Below are positions 1 through 6,793 of a DNA stretch of 9,917 bases, piece after piece; position 1 is the first letter of the stretch, and every line of letters starts with the position of its first letter. Both the position numbers and the translations under genes were made by a program. The DNA comes from Nitrospirota bacterium (lineage in GTDB: Bacteria > Nitrospirota > Nitrospiria > Nitrospirales > NS-4). The stretch covers positions 1-9,917 of the forward strand of contig VBOF01000064.1 in the NCBI GenBank assembly GCA_005877855.1, written 5' to 3'. The notes below the pieces were generated by a model. It worked only from the letters and a program-made list of their open reading frames with translations. It was not told the origin of the DNA and searched no databases.

Positions 1-1
1 C

Positions 2-916
2 GCGATCAACGACCTGACCGACGCCAAGACCCTCGCCTACCTGCTCAAGTACGATTCGATCCATGGCACGCTGGACGTCCCGGTCGAAGCCAAGGACGAC
101 TACCTGATCGTCGACAGTCGTCCCATCAAGATCCTGGCCGTGAAGGACCCGAAGGCCCTTCCCTGGCGTAACCTCGGCGTGGACTACGTCATCGAGTCCA
201 CCGGGCGCTTCACGAACCGGGACGACGCCGCCACGCATCTCGCCGCCGGCGCCAAGCGGGTCATCATCTCGGCGCCGTCCAAGGACGCGGACGCGACGCT
301 GGTCCTCGGCGTCAACGAGAAGACCTACAATCCGAAGGCGCACCAAGTCGTCTCCAATGCCTCGTGTACGACGAACTGCCTCGCGCCGGTGGCCAAAGTC
401 CTGCTGGACCGCTTCGGCATCAAGCACGGCCTCATGACCACGGTCCACTCCTACACGAACGACCAGCAACTCCTGGACCTGCCCCACACGGACCTGCGTC
501 GGGCGCGGGCGGCGGCCGTCTCCATGGTCCCCACGACCACCGGCGCGGCCAGGGCCCTGCACCTTGTACTGCCTCAGCTCAAGGGCAAGCTCGACGGCAT
601 GGCCATCCGGGTGCCCACGCCGAACGTGTCCCTGATCGACCTGACGGTGGAACTGGAGAGCGACGCGACGCCCGCCGACGTCAATGCCGCCTTCCGGGCA
701 GCCGCCCAGGGTCCCCTCCAAGGGATCCTGCAGTATTCCGAGGATCCAGTGGTGTCGGTGGACATGAACGGGAATCCTCACTCGTCCATCGTGGACGCCC
801 CGCTGACCACGGGGCTCGACAAGCGCATGGTGAAGGTCATTGCCTGGTACGACAATGAGTGGGGCTACTCGTGTCGGGTCCGGGACCTGATTACCTACAT
901 CGCGTCACGCGACTGA
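2..916 (+). CDS. gap: Glyceraldehyde-3-phosphate dehydrogenase (5'-truncated by window edge)
   Basis: Phosphorylating GAPDH converts glyceraldehyde 3-phosphate, phosphate and NAD(P)+ to 1,3-bisphosphoglycerate in cytosolic glycolysis/gluconeogenesis. The frame is open from base 2, reading AINDLTDAKTLAYLLKYDS. This matches the family from about residue 31, so roughly 30 N-terminal residues (the first strand and GxGRIGR loop of the Rossmann fold) lie outside the window; a GTG at 140 is internal. 304 residues are visible. The active-site motif SNASCTTNC has its catalytic Cys codon at 365-367, and the catalytic His of TTVHSYT is at 446-448. RVPTPNVS and the C-terminal WYDNEWGYS are intact. The DLPHTDLRRARAA segment carries the Leu-Pro pair known from NAD-dependent glycolytic enzymes rather than the Ala-Ser pair of chloroplast NADPH enzymes, so NAD preference is inferred. 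It is the first visible gene of an operon, and pgk starts 16 nt downstream. Confidence 0.97.
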   Translation, partial: AINDLTDAKTLAYLLKYDSIHGTLDVPVEAKDDYLIVDSRPIKILAVKDPKALPWRNLGVDYVIESTGRFTNRDDAATHLAAGAKRVIISAPSKDADATLVLGVNEKTYNPKAHQVVSNASCTTNCLAPVAKVLLDRFGIKHGLMTTVHSYTNDQQLLDLPHTDLRRARAAAVSMVPTTTGAARALHLVLPQLKGKLDGMAIRVPTPNVSLIDLTVELESDATPADVNAAFRAAAQGPLQGILQYSEDPVVSVDMNGNPHSSIVDAPLTTGLDKRMVKVIAWYDNEWGYSCRVRDLITYIASRD

Positions 917-932
917 TCATCAGCCGCCCCGT

Positions 933-2132
933 ATGCATCTGAACAAAATCAGCATCGAGGACCTGCCTCTCCGGGAAAAGCGCGTCATCATCCGCGCGGA
1001 CTTCAACGTGCCGCTGGATGAGAGCGGCCATATCACGGACGATACCCGCATCCGAGGCACCCTCCCGACCATCAACTACGCGGTGGACGAAGGCGCGCGG
1101 GTGATCCTATGCTCCCACCTGGGGCGCCCCAACGGGAAAGTTGACCCGCGCCTGAGTCTGGCGCCGGTCGCGCGCCGCCTCCAGCGCCTGCTGGGCAAAG
1201 AAGTCCTCTTCGCGGAGGACTGCATCGGCGCGCAAGCCGAGATGCTGGTGAACAGGATGAAGGTGGGCGATGTGCTCCTGCTGGAGAACCTCCGGTTCCA
1301 TCTCGGCGAGGAGCAGAACGACGACCAGTTCGCGAAGGCGCTGGCCTCGCTGGCCGACGTCTACGTCAACGACGCCTTCGGGGCCGCCCACCGCAACCAC
1401 GCCTCCGTCGCGGGCATCACCAAATATCTCCCCACGGCCGGGGCTGGCTTTCTCATGCGCAAGGAGATCGAGTACCTGGAAGGCGCCGTGGCCAACCCCA
1501 TGCGGCCCTTCGTGGCAATCCTGGGCGGCGCGAAGGTCTCCGGCAAGATCGGCGTCATCGAGAATTTGGGGAAAAAGGTGGACAAGGTCATCATCGGCGG
1601 CGGGATGGCGTTCACCTACCTGAAGGCCATGGGCCTCGAGGTCGGCAACTCGCTTGTGGAGGACGGCATGCTCAAGTTCGTCAAAGAGATCTATGAGCAC
1701 GCGATCAGCCGCGGCGTGAAATTCTACCTACCCGTGGACTGTGTGGCCGCGACGACCCCCAACCCAGGCGCGGAGACCAAGATCGTGACGGCGCAGGAGA
1801 TCCCCAAGGGCTGGTACGGCCTGGACATCGGTCCCGCCTCCGTGAAATTGTTCACCGAGGCGCTCGGCAACGCCAAAACCATTCTCTGGAACGGCCCGAT
1901 GGGCGCGTTCGAGAACGACGCTTACTCGCGCGGCACGATGGCGGTCGCCCACGCAGTCGCCGACGCCTACGCCCTGACCATCGTCGGCGGGGCGGACACG
2001 GCGCTGGCGGTCCACCGGGCGGGCGTGTCCGAGAGCATGTCCTTCATCTCCACCGGCGGCGGCGCGGCGCTCGAATTGCTGGAAGGCAAGGCGCTGCCGG
2101 GCATCGCCGCCCTGCCCACCAAACCGACCTGA
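933..2132 (+). CDS. pgk: Phosphoglycerate kinase
   Basis: PGK transfers phosphate from 1,3-bisphosphoglycerate to ADP, the step directly after GAPDH, in the cytosol. The 399-residue length is normal for bacteria. The N-domain shows RADFNVPLD (21-29), SHLGRP (61-66), LLENLRF (116-122) and AAHRNHAS (151-158), which bind the 3-phosphoglycerate substrate. The C-domain shows GGAKVSGKIGVIENL (198-212), GGGMAFTYL (222-230), WNGPMGAFE (319-327) and STGGGAALELLEGK (373-386) for nucleotide binding. No catalytic residue looks missing. The ATG at 933 is chosen because the protein then starts just before the conserved first strand. No good Shine-Dalgarno is visible upstream, so translational coupling to gap, 16 nt away, is plausible. 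It is followed after 21 nt by tpiA. Confidence 0.98.
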   Translation: MHLNKISIEDLPLREKRVIIRADFNVPLDESGHITDDTRIRGTLPTINYAVDEGARVILCSHLGRPNGKVDPRLSLAPVARRLQRLLGKEVLFAEDCIGAQAEMLVNRMKVGDVLLLENLRFHLGEEQNDDQFAKALASLADVYVNDAFGAAHRNHASVAGITKYLPTAGAGFLMRKEIEYLEGAVANPMRPFVAILGGAKVSGKIGVIENLGKKVDKVIIGGGMAFTYLKAMGLEVGNSLVEDGMLKFVKEIYEHAISRGVKFYLPVDCVAATTPNPGAETKIVTAQEIPKGWYGLDIGPASVKLFTEALGNAKTILWNGPMGAFENDAYSRGTMAVAHAVADAYALTIVGGADTALAVHRAGVSESMSFISTGGGAALELLEGKALPGIAALPTKPT

Positions 2133-2153
2133 TCCACCGTCCCAGCGAGTCCC

Positions 2154-2954
2154 ATGACCCCACGCCCGCGACTGATCGTCGGAAACTGGAAGATGCACAA
2201 GACGATCCCGGAGGCCGTGGAACTCGTCAAGCACCTGGCTAATCGACTGAAGGAATCTCCGCCCACGAATGTCACCACCGTGCTGGCTCCACCGTTCACG
2301 GCGCTTCAGGCAGTGGCGGACCTCCTCAGACAGCCAGGGCTCTTCCACCAAACTCCTCCCGTCTTATTGGCCGCGCAGGACGTGCACTGGGAAGACGCCG
2401 GCGCGTACACCGGGGAAATCTCGCCGCCGATGCTCAAAGATCCGGGCTGTCGCTATGTGATCGTCGGCCATTCGGAACGGCGCCGCTCTTTCGGCGAGAC
2501 CGACGCCATCGTGCGGAAGAAGGTGCTGGCCGCGCTGCGCCACGGGTTGAGGCCCATCGTCTGCATCGGCGAGACGTGGTCCCAGCGCGCCGGCAATCAG
2601 ACTGAGTCGGTGCTGGCTGCTCAATTGACGGAGGCGCTGACAGGCGTCGACAAGGATCAGGGCCCGGAGGTCGTGATCGCCTACGAGCCGGTCTGGGCAA
2701 TCGGGTCCGGCAAGCCCGCCACGCCCACGCAGGCCCGCGAGGCGCACCGGCATATTCGAGCGCGGCTCACGGCGCTGTGGGGGCACGAGGCAGGCGAGCG
2801 CGTGCCGATCCTCTACGGAGGGAGCGTGACTCCAGAGAACATCGGCGAGCTGCTCGCCATCCTTGAAGTGGATGGCGCGCTCGTCGGCGGGGCTTGTCTC
2901 GATCCCGCCCAGTTTGCTAGAATCCTTGCTATCGCAAGTTCCGCGAAGGCGTAG
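2154..2954 (+). CDS. tpiA: Triose-phosphate isomerase
   Basis: TIM interconverts dihydroxyacetone phosphate and glyceraldehyde 3-phosphate and works as a cytosolic dimer of (beta/alpha)8 barrels. The 266 residues are slightly longer than the usual ~250. Catalytic elements are all present: GNWKMHK with Asn11 and Lys13, VGHSERR with electrophile His106, AYEPVWAIGSGKPAT with the base Glu178 and flexible loop 6 (about 181-189), and the phosphate-binding YGGSV (221-225). QDVHWEDAGAYTGEIS around 75-90 is the usual dimer-interface segment. The extra length sits in a region around 57-70 and in a short Ala-rich C-terminus. The ATG at 2154 is the only start that gives a normal N-terminus. It is the third gene of the gap-pgk-tpiA-secG operon. 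Confidence 0.98.
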   Translation: MTPRPRLIVGNWKMHKTIPEAVELVKHLANRLKESPPTNVTTVLAPPFTALQAVADLLRQPGLFHQTPPVLLAAQDVHWEDAGAYTGEISPPMLKDPGCRYVIVGHSERRRSFGETDAIVRKKVLAALRHGLRPIVCIGETWSQRAGNQTESVLAAQLTEALTGVDKDQGPEVVIAYEPVWAIGSGKPATPTQAREAHRHIRARLTALWGHEAGERVPILYGGSVTPENIGELLAILEVDGALVGGACLDPAQFARILAIASSAKA

Positions 2955-2963
2955 GAGCAGTCC

Positions 2964-3365
2964 ATGTTCACCGCCCTGATCATCCTCCACGTGCTGGTCG
3001 CCTTCATCATGGTCGGCGTGATCCTCCTTCAATCCGGGAAGGGAGCGGAGATCGGCGCCGCCTTCGGCGGATCCAGCCAGCCCGTCTTCGGCGCACGTGG
3101 CGCCAACACGTTCCTGGGCAAGCTGACCGCCGTGACCGCGACGATCTTCATGCTCACCTCCCTGTCGCTGGCGATCATGTCCAAACAGCGGAACTACTCC
3201 TCGACCATCGGCTTGGATAAACCGCCTGCATCGGCTCCGGCAGGGCCTTCGCCGGCTTCGGATCTCCCAGCACCAGCTCAATCCTCCCCCTCACCGGCGC
3301 CCGCTGCCCCAGCCACAGCCGATCCTGCCAAGCCACCCGCCTCACCTGCCCCGGCCACACCATAA
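2964..3365 (+). CDS. secG: Preprotein translocase subunit SecG, with Pro/Ala-rich tail
   Basis: SecG is the small auxiliary subunit of the SecYEG channel in the cytoplasmic membrane and assists SecA-driven export. The core matches the family: TM1 at about residues 3-22, the cytoplasmic loop with LLQSGKGAEIG and FGGSS...VFGARGANTFL (about 22-51), and TM2 at about 53-72. After a short basic stretch the protein continues with a 45-50 residue tail composed almost only of Pro, Ala and Ser (about 86-133). Such a tail is likely disordered; its role is unknown. The AGGAG Shine-Dalgarno at 2953-2957 overlaps the tpiA stop codon and lies 6 nt before the ATG. tpiA-secG adjacency is common in bacteria, which supports both calls. 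It is the last gene of the operon and converges on the HEAT-repeat gene 26 bp away. Confidence 0.95.
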   Translation: MFTALIILHVLVAFIMVGVILLQSGKGAEIGAAFGGSSQPVFGARGANTFLGKLTAVTATIFMLTSLSLAIMSKQRNYSSTIGLDKPPASAPAGPSPASDLPAPAQSSPSPAPAAPATADPAKPPASPAPATP

Positions 3366-3391
3366 CGACAGGGCAGTCCTCCCCTGATTGA

Positions 3392-4900
3392 TCAGCCCTC
3401 GCCCCCACCACCGCTTGGCTCGATCCGGCTGAGCGCGACGCCCGCGGCCCGCCGTAAATTCGGATCAGACTCCTTCAACATCTCCCGTAACGCCGGGATG
3501 GCGTCGGCGGCCTTGGGACCAATCTCGCCCAGTGCCCTGATCCCGCTCCGCTTGATCTCGACATCGACATCCTGGAGAAGCTGAACGAGCGCCTGGATGA
3601 CGTCCTTCGGCACCGTGGTCACTAGGGCAATCGTACCCATGGCCTTGGCGGCTGCCTCCCGCGTGTTTGCATTAGAATCCTTCAGCGCTTGCACCAGCGC
3701 CGGGAAGGACTTCTCGGCCGCCGCGCCAATCTTCCCGATCGTCCTGGCAGCTTCCTGCCGGACACCGGCATCACCATCCTTCAGCGCCTGCTCCAACGCT
3801 GGAATCGCGTCCTGCGCCGCCGGGCCAAGCCGTCCCATCGCCGAAGCCGCGCTGACCCGCACAGCCCCATCTTTATCAGCCAGCGCCTGGACCAGCGCTG
3901 CGATCACATCCGAGCCCGCCTGACCGATTCGTCCCAGCGCGTCAGCCGCCTTCTGTCGCACGCCAGGCTCGCGATCTTGCACTAGTTGAACCAGTGCCGG
4001 GGTGGCCTCCTTCGCCGGTGAGCCGATCATGCCGAGCGCGGCAGCCGCCGCCCCTCGCGCCTTGGCGTCAGGATCCTTGAGCATCAGCACAAGGTCCGGC
4101 ACCGTCGATTTCGACGCCTCACCGATCATGCCTAGCGCGGTCGCCGCTTCTTGCCGCACGCCGGCGTCGGCATCTTTGAGCGCCTGTGCCAGCGCCGGCA
4201 CCGCCTCCTTCGCCTTGGCGCCGACCTGGCCGATGGCGCGGGCGACCTTCTGCCGTGTCGCGGTGTCAGGATCCCTCAGCGCCTGCGTCAGCACTGGCAC
4301 CGCCTCGCCAGCTTCCGGGCCGATCGCTCCGATCGCATCCGCCGCTTTCTGTCGGACTTCCTCTTTCTGATCTTTCAGCGCAGCCGCTAACGCCTGGAGC
4401 ACGTCCTTCTCCACCGGGTGGAGCTCACCCAGAGCTTCTGCCGCTTTCCGTCGCACATCGACATTGTCGTGTTTGAGGTCTCCCGCAAGCGCCAGGATCA
4501 CATCCCGGCCCACCTTGCCTTTCAGCCCCGGCCAGGTCGCAGCCGCCGCTTGCTGCGCCGCGGGATCGTTGCCATGGAGCGCCTCCACCACGATCAACAC
4601 GACTTCTTTCTGCACCGGGATGATGACGCTGAGGGCTCGGAGGGCCGCCTGTCGCACGCCGGGATCGGCGTCCTTCAAGAGGCCCTGGAGCGCGGGGATT
4701 GCTGGAGGGCCGAGGGAGCGAAACGCAGGCACCGCCTTCTCTCTCACTTGAGGAGACAGGTTCCGCAGATCACTGACCCATTCTGTGAGCGAACGGCCCT
4801 TATAGCCGGGATCTTCCGCTCGGAGCTGTTCGGCACCCGCCCAGGCAAGTCCTGCCAGCACGCACGCGACTGCCCAGCACCGAATGCCTCTTCGCACCAT
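3392..4900 (-). CDS. Exported HEAT-repeat protein
   Basis: Role unknown. HEAT repeats (PBS-lyase type) form an alpha-solenoid that usually serves as a protein-binding scaffold; no enzymatic domain is visible. The N-terminus has Arg residues, then a hydrophobic stretch (about 8-22) and LRAED, a plausible Sec signal peptide cleaved near residue 28, so the protein probably acts in the periplasm or envelope. GRSLTEWVSDL then introduces about 13 complete repeats of 33 residues plus a partial one (about 48-495). The recurring pattern is D-x-x-VRQ-x-AA-x-ALG-x-IG...A-x-PAL-x-QALKD. The protein ends in a Gly-rich tail. The start at 4900 is supported by GGGAGGAGG (complement of 4905-4913) just upstream. 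It lies 97 bp downstream of ilvE on the same strand and may be cotranscribed. A lone TACAAT -10-like element (complement of 4939-4944) may also serve it, but it has no good -35. Confidence 0.9.
   Translation of the reverse strand: MVRRGIRCWAVACVLAGLAWAGAEQLRAEDPGYKGRSLTEWVSDLRNLSPQVREKAVPAFRSLGPPAIPALQGLLKDADPGVRQAALRALSVIIPVQKEVVLIVVEALHGNDPAAQQAAAATWPGLKGKVGRDVILALAGDLKHDNVDVRRKAAEALGELHPVEKDVLQALAAALKDQKEEVRQKAADAIGAIGPEAGEAVPVLTQALRDPDTATRQKVARAIGQVGAKAKEAVPALAQALKDADAGVRQEAATALGMIGEASKSTVPDLVLMLKDPDAKARGAAAAALGMIGSPAKEATPALVQLVQDREPGVRQKAADALGRIGQAGSDVIAALVQALADKDGAVRVSAASAMGRLGPAAQDAIPALEQALKDGDAGVRQEAARTIGKIGAAAEKSFPALVQALKDSNANTREAAAKAMGTIALVTTVPKDVIQALVQLLQDVDVEIKRSGIRALGEIGPKAADAIPALREMLKESDPNLRRAAGVALSRIEPSGGGGEG
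3450..4750 (-). repeat. 99-bp periodic tandem repeat inside the HEAT-repeat gene
   Basis: Related segments such as ttcagcgcctg followed by ccagcgccgg recur at roughly 3681, 3779, 3878, 4176, 4275 and 4374, close to multiples of 99 bp apart. This is the DNA counterpart of the 33-residue HEAT unit. Copies are diverged rather than identical, so the array looks old, though slippage or recombination could still change repeat number. Boundaries are approximate. Confidence 0.75.
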
Positions 4901-4996
4901 GGCGCCTCCTCCCGTACGAAGGACTCGCTGGTTGCCTCATTGTAATGCGTTGTCGCGGGTTGCGCCACAGCCCGCGGGAGGATCGGCTGGCTGCGC

Positions 4997-5911
4997 TTAC
5001 AAGGGTGAGAGCCAGGAAGCGTGCTTGGCGTCACGCCCTCTGACGATGTCGAAGAAGGCGTTCTGCAAGTCACGGGTGACGGGGCCCGGCTTGCCGGTAC
5101 CGACGGTGCGATCGTCCACCTCGCGGATCGGCGTCAGCTCGGCGGCCGTGCCGGTCATGAACACCTCATCGGCGATGTAGAGCTCGTCGCGGGTGAACCG
5201 TTCTTCCACCACGGTCAGACCGCGCTCGCGGCCGACCTGCATGATCGAGTTGCGGGTGATCCCTTCGAGGATCGAGGTCAGCGGCGTGGTCTTCACGACG
5301 CCGTTGCGCACGAGGAAGATGTTCTCCCCCGTACCTTCGGAGACGTAGCCCTCGGGGTCCAGCAGGATCGCCTCGTCGTACCCGCTGGCCTTCACTTCGC
5401 GCTTGGCCATGATGGAGTTGACGTAGTACCCGGCGATCTTGGCCCGCGTCATGCTGACGTTGACGTGGTGCCGGGTGAAGGAGGACACCTTGGCCCGGAT
5501 GCCGTTCTTCAAGCCTTCCTCGCCGAGGTAGGCGCCCCATGGCCAGGCCGCGATCGCCACCCGGATCGGGTTCTCGGGCACGTAGAGTCCCATGTCGCCG
5601 GCGCCCACGAAGACGATGGGCCGGATGTAGCATTCATCGAGCCGGTTCACGCGGACCGTCTCCCGGATCGCGTCGGCGATCTCCTTCTTCCCGTACGGAA
5701 TCTGCAACAGGCCGATGTGGGCCGACGCGAACAGCCGGTCCACGTGCTCGTTGAGGCGGAAGATGGCCGAGCCCTGCTTGCCCTTGTAGCACCGGATGCC
5801 CTCGAAGGCGGCCAGCCCGTAGTGGAGGCTGTGCGTGAGGACATGGACCTGGGCGTCCTTCCAGGGCACAAACTTCCCGTCCAGCCAGATCTTCTCGGAT
5901 TCCTTCAACAC
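4997..5911 (-). CDS. ilvE: Branched-chain amino acid aminotransferase
   Basis: A PLP-dependent fold-type IV transaminase that makes Leu, Ile and Val from their 2-oxo acids with glutamate as amino donor. The 304 residues match the family length. Visible motifs are HSLHYGLAAFEGIRCY (about 27-42), IRPIVFVG, TRAKIAGYYVNS with the PLP-binding Lys near 158, GYDEAILLDPEGYVSEGTGENIF (about 178-199) with the pyridine-nitrogen Glu near 192, EGITRNSI, and DEVFMTGTAAELTPI followed by GPVTRDLQNAFF near the C-terminus. D-amino-acid transaminase and ADC lyase share the fold, but the GTAAE and EGIRCY motifs favour IlvE. The GTG at 5911 gives the normal family N-terminus and the next Met is at 107, so a much later start is impossible. 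No Shine-Dalgarno is seen, and a strong promoter ends just before this GTG, suggesting a leaderless message. Confidence 0.95.
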   Translation of the reverse strand: MLKESEKIWLDGKFVPWKDAQVHVLTHSLHYGLAAFEGIRCYKGKQGSAIFRLNEHVDRLFASAHIGLLQIPYGKKEIADAIRETVRVNRLDECYIRPIVFVGAGDMGLYVPENPIRVAIAAWPWGAYLGEEGLKNGIRAKVSSFTRHHVNVSMTRAKIAGYYVNSIMAKREVKASGYDEAILLDPEGYVSEGTGENIFLVRNGVVKTTPLTSILEGITRNSIMQVGRERGLTVVEERFTRDELYIADEVFMTGTAAELTPIREVDDRTVGTGKPGPVTRDLQNAFFDIVRGRDAKHASWLSPL

Positions 5912-5917
5912 GAGCGC

Positions 5918-5946
5918 ATGATAGCAGCGGGTCCGGACCTTGTCAA
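5918..5946 (-). promoter_or_regulatory. Near-consensus sigma70-type promoter of ilvE
   Basis: On the - strand, TTGACA (complement of 5941-5946) is followed by exactly 17 nt and then TATCAT (complement of 5918-5923). The -35 matches the consensus at 6 of 6 positions and the -10 at 5 of 6. With usual spacing (+1 seven bases after the last -10 base), transcription would start at about 5911, which is the G of the ilvE GTG codon. It lies in the 119-bp intergenic space shared with the divergent 94-aa gene. Confidence 0.75.
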
Positions 5947-5969
5947 ACGACTGAGCGCGACCCGACGCC

Positions 5970-5998
5970 TTGCATCACTCTGCCCATCAACGTACACT
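5970..5998 (+). promoter_or_regulatory. Possible weak promoter for the 94-aa gene
   Basis: TTGCAT (5970-5975), a 17-nt spacer and TACACT (5993-5998) resemble a weak sigma70-type promoter, with 3 of 6 and 4 of 6 consensus matches. It points toward the 94-aa gene that starts at 6031 and would give a leader of about 25 nt. Matches this weak occur by chance, so this is tentative. Confidence 0.3.
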
Positions 5999-6030
5999 GC
6001 GAGCCACCCTCTCTGGCAGACGGAGGAGCC

Positions 6031-6315
6031 ATGCAGCCGAAAAAGAAGCGGGCGCAGCGACGACCGGTGCGAAAGCCGTCGGTCCGGAAAAAACAGCAAC
6101 CGGTCGCAACGAACTTGTCGAAGGGTGACGACCGCCGGCTGGCCGAACTCTCGGAAGCGCTGGACATCATGCTGCCGGAACTGACCGCCCGCATCGCCGC
6201 GGTCGAGCACCTCCTGGTCGAGAAGGAAATCTGCGATCGCGACGAGCTCATCGCGGCGCGGGAGTTCGTGGATGAACGGCCCCGAGGTGGCTTTGCGGCG
6301 GGGGAGCAGAATTGA
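6031..6315 (+). CDS. Small basic helical protein, function unknown (94 aa)
   Basis: Not recognised. The first ~25 residues are very rich in Lys and Arg (MQPKKKRAQRRPVRKPSVRK). A predicted helical segment follows (about 34-85), RRLAELSEALDIMLPELT, RIAAVEHLLVEKEI and DELIAAREFV, with heptad-like Leu spacing. There is no signal peptide or membrane segment, so it is probably cytosolic, and the basic tail could bind nucleic acid or an acidic partner; this is inference. The start is well supported by CGGAGGAG at 6021-6028, just before the ATG at 6031. It is divergent from ilvE, with which it shares a 119-bp intergenic region. Its TGA (6313-6315) directly abuts the stop codon of the convergent 107-aa gene. 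The RIAAVEHLLVEK stretch faintly recalls the start of nitrile-hydratase-type alpha subunits, but the protein is far too short for that family. Confidence 0.75.
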   Translation: MQPKKKRAQRRPVRKPSVRKKQQPVATNLSKGDDRRLAELSEALDIMLPELTARIAAVEHLLVEKEICDRDELIAAREFVDERPRGGFAAGEQN

Positions 6316-6639
6316 CTAAAGACGCCCGGCAGCTTTGAGGGTTTGGGCTCTTCGCATGGCTTTCCTTGATTCCGTCAATTGCCAACGGGTACGCGCACAC
6401 GCGAGCTGTAAGACGGCTAATTGCTCTTGAGCATGGGCTCTCTCTTGCTTGTGCAGGCTTGCGCACTCGGCTCGAGTGAGGTCTGTCCAAGCTCCTCCCC
6501 TTCTTGCTCGCTTGATGCGGTGATCGAGGGATTCACGAAGCTGTTTGTTCCGCATGCTCATAAGAGATTTCAATGCCCGCTGACGGAACTGAAACTCGGC
6601 TTGTTCTGCTGCTCGGTCGTGCTGCGTCTTGCCAAACAT
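6316..6639 (-). CDS. Small basic helical protein, function unknown (107 aa)
   Basis: Not recognised. The protein is almost all predicted helix, rich in Arg, Gln, Lys and Ala (FQFRQRALKSLMSMRNKQL, QERAHAQEQLAVLQLA, then RKAMRRAQ), and strongly basic. It has no signal peptide or membrane span; a coiled-coil or nucleic-acid-associated protein is possible. The start at 6639 has a good Shine-Dalgarno, AAGGAG (complement of 6647-6652), 7 nt from the ATG, and an exact TATAAT lies about 50 bp upstream. These signals make it more credible than the overlapping + strand frame (6421-6723), which begins with TTG and lacks a ribosome-binding site. Base composition is more AT-rich than the glycolytic and ilvE genes. 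It converges on the 94-aa gene with no intergenic base between the two stop codons. Confidence 0.65.
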   Translation of the reverse strand: MFGKTQHDRAAEQAEFQFRQRALKSLMSMRNKQLRESLDHRIKRARRGGAWTDLTRAECASLHKQERAHAQEQLAVLQLACARTRWQLTESRKAMRRAQTLKAAGRL

Positions 6640-6687
6640 AGCCTACTCCTTGGGCTCAAGATAGGAATCAAAATCGATGACAATTCT

Positions 6688-6693
6688 ATTATA
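6688..6693 (-). promoter_or_regulatory. -10 element upstream of the 107-aa gene
   Basis: The complement of 6688-6693 is an exact TATAAT. A start site near 6681 would give a leader of about 40 nt carrying the AAGGAG of the 107-aa gene. No recognisable -35 is found 16-18 nt upstream, so either an activator is needed or the match is by chance. Confidence 0.4.
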
Positions 6694-6719
6694 CGCCATC
6701 TGAGAGCCCGCGTGCTTTC

Positions 6720-6749
6720 TTGACTTGCACCGCTCCCGTGTGTTAGAAA
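6720..6749 (+). promoter_or_regulatory. Probable promoter of rplU-rpmA
   Basis: TTGACT (6720-6725, 5 of 6) is followed by 18 nt and TAGAAA (6744-6749, 4 of 6). The -10 is preceded by TGT, an extended -10 arrangement. The predicted start near 6756 leaves a leader of about 38 nt before the rplU ATG at 6794. It is divergent from the promoter element of the 107-aa gene. Confidence 0.5.
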
Positions 6750-6793
6750 ACAGCGCTCCCACACAATCTCAGATCAAACGGAGCAGCCAGACG

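Noticed and set aside
3366..3391. Possible bidirectional terminator between secG and the HEAT-repeat gene
   Set aside because: Only a 5-bp AGGGC/GCCCT pairing with a long loop and a CTGAT/ATCAG pairing with a 2-nt loop are seen, without any T-run on either strand.
4962..4996. Hairpin after ilvE (CAGCC/GGCTG with flanking GCG/CGC)
   Set aside because: The stem is bulged and no T-run follows, so a terminator call is not justified.
5905..5919. Four-codon frame ATGCGCTCGTGTTGA overlapping the ilvE start on the - strand
   Set aside because: Its ATG lies partly within the -10 element, so it would not be present in a transcript from that promoter.
5021..6184. Long + strand open frame of 387 codons
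   Set aside because: It is antisense to ilvE, has the Asp/Gly/His/Val-rich composition typical of GC-rich shadow frames, and runs through the ilvE promoter into the 94-aa gene.
6421..6723. 100-codon + strand frame opposite the 107-aa gene
   Set aside because: It has a TTG start and no Shine-Dalgarno, while the - strand gene has both a good Shine-Dalgarno and a TATAAT upstream.
6725..6793. N-terminal extension of rplU from a TTG start
   Set aside because: L21 normally begins at MYAIVETGGKQY; the extension overlaps the predicted promoter and has no ribosome-binding site.
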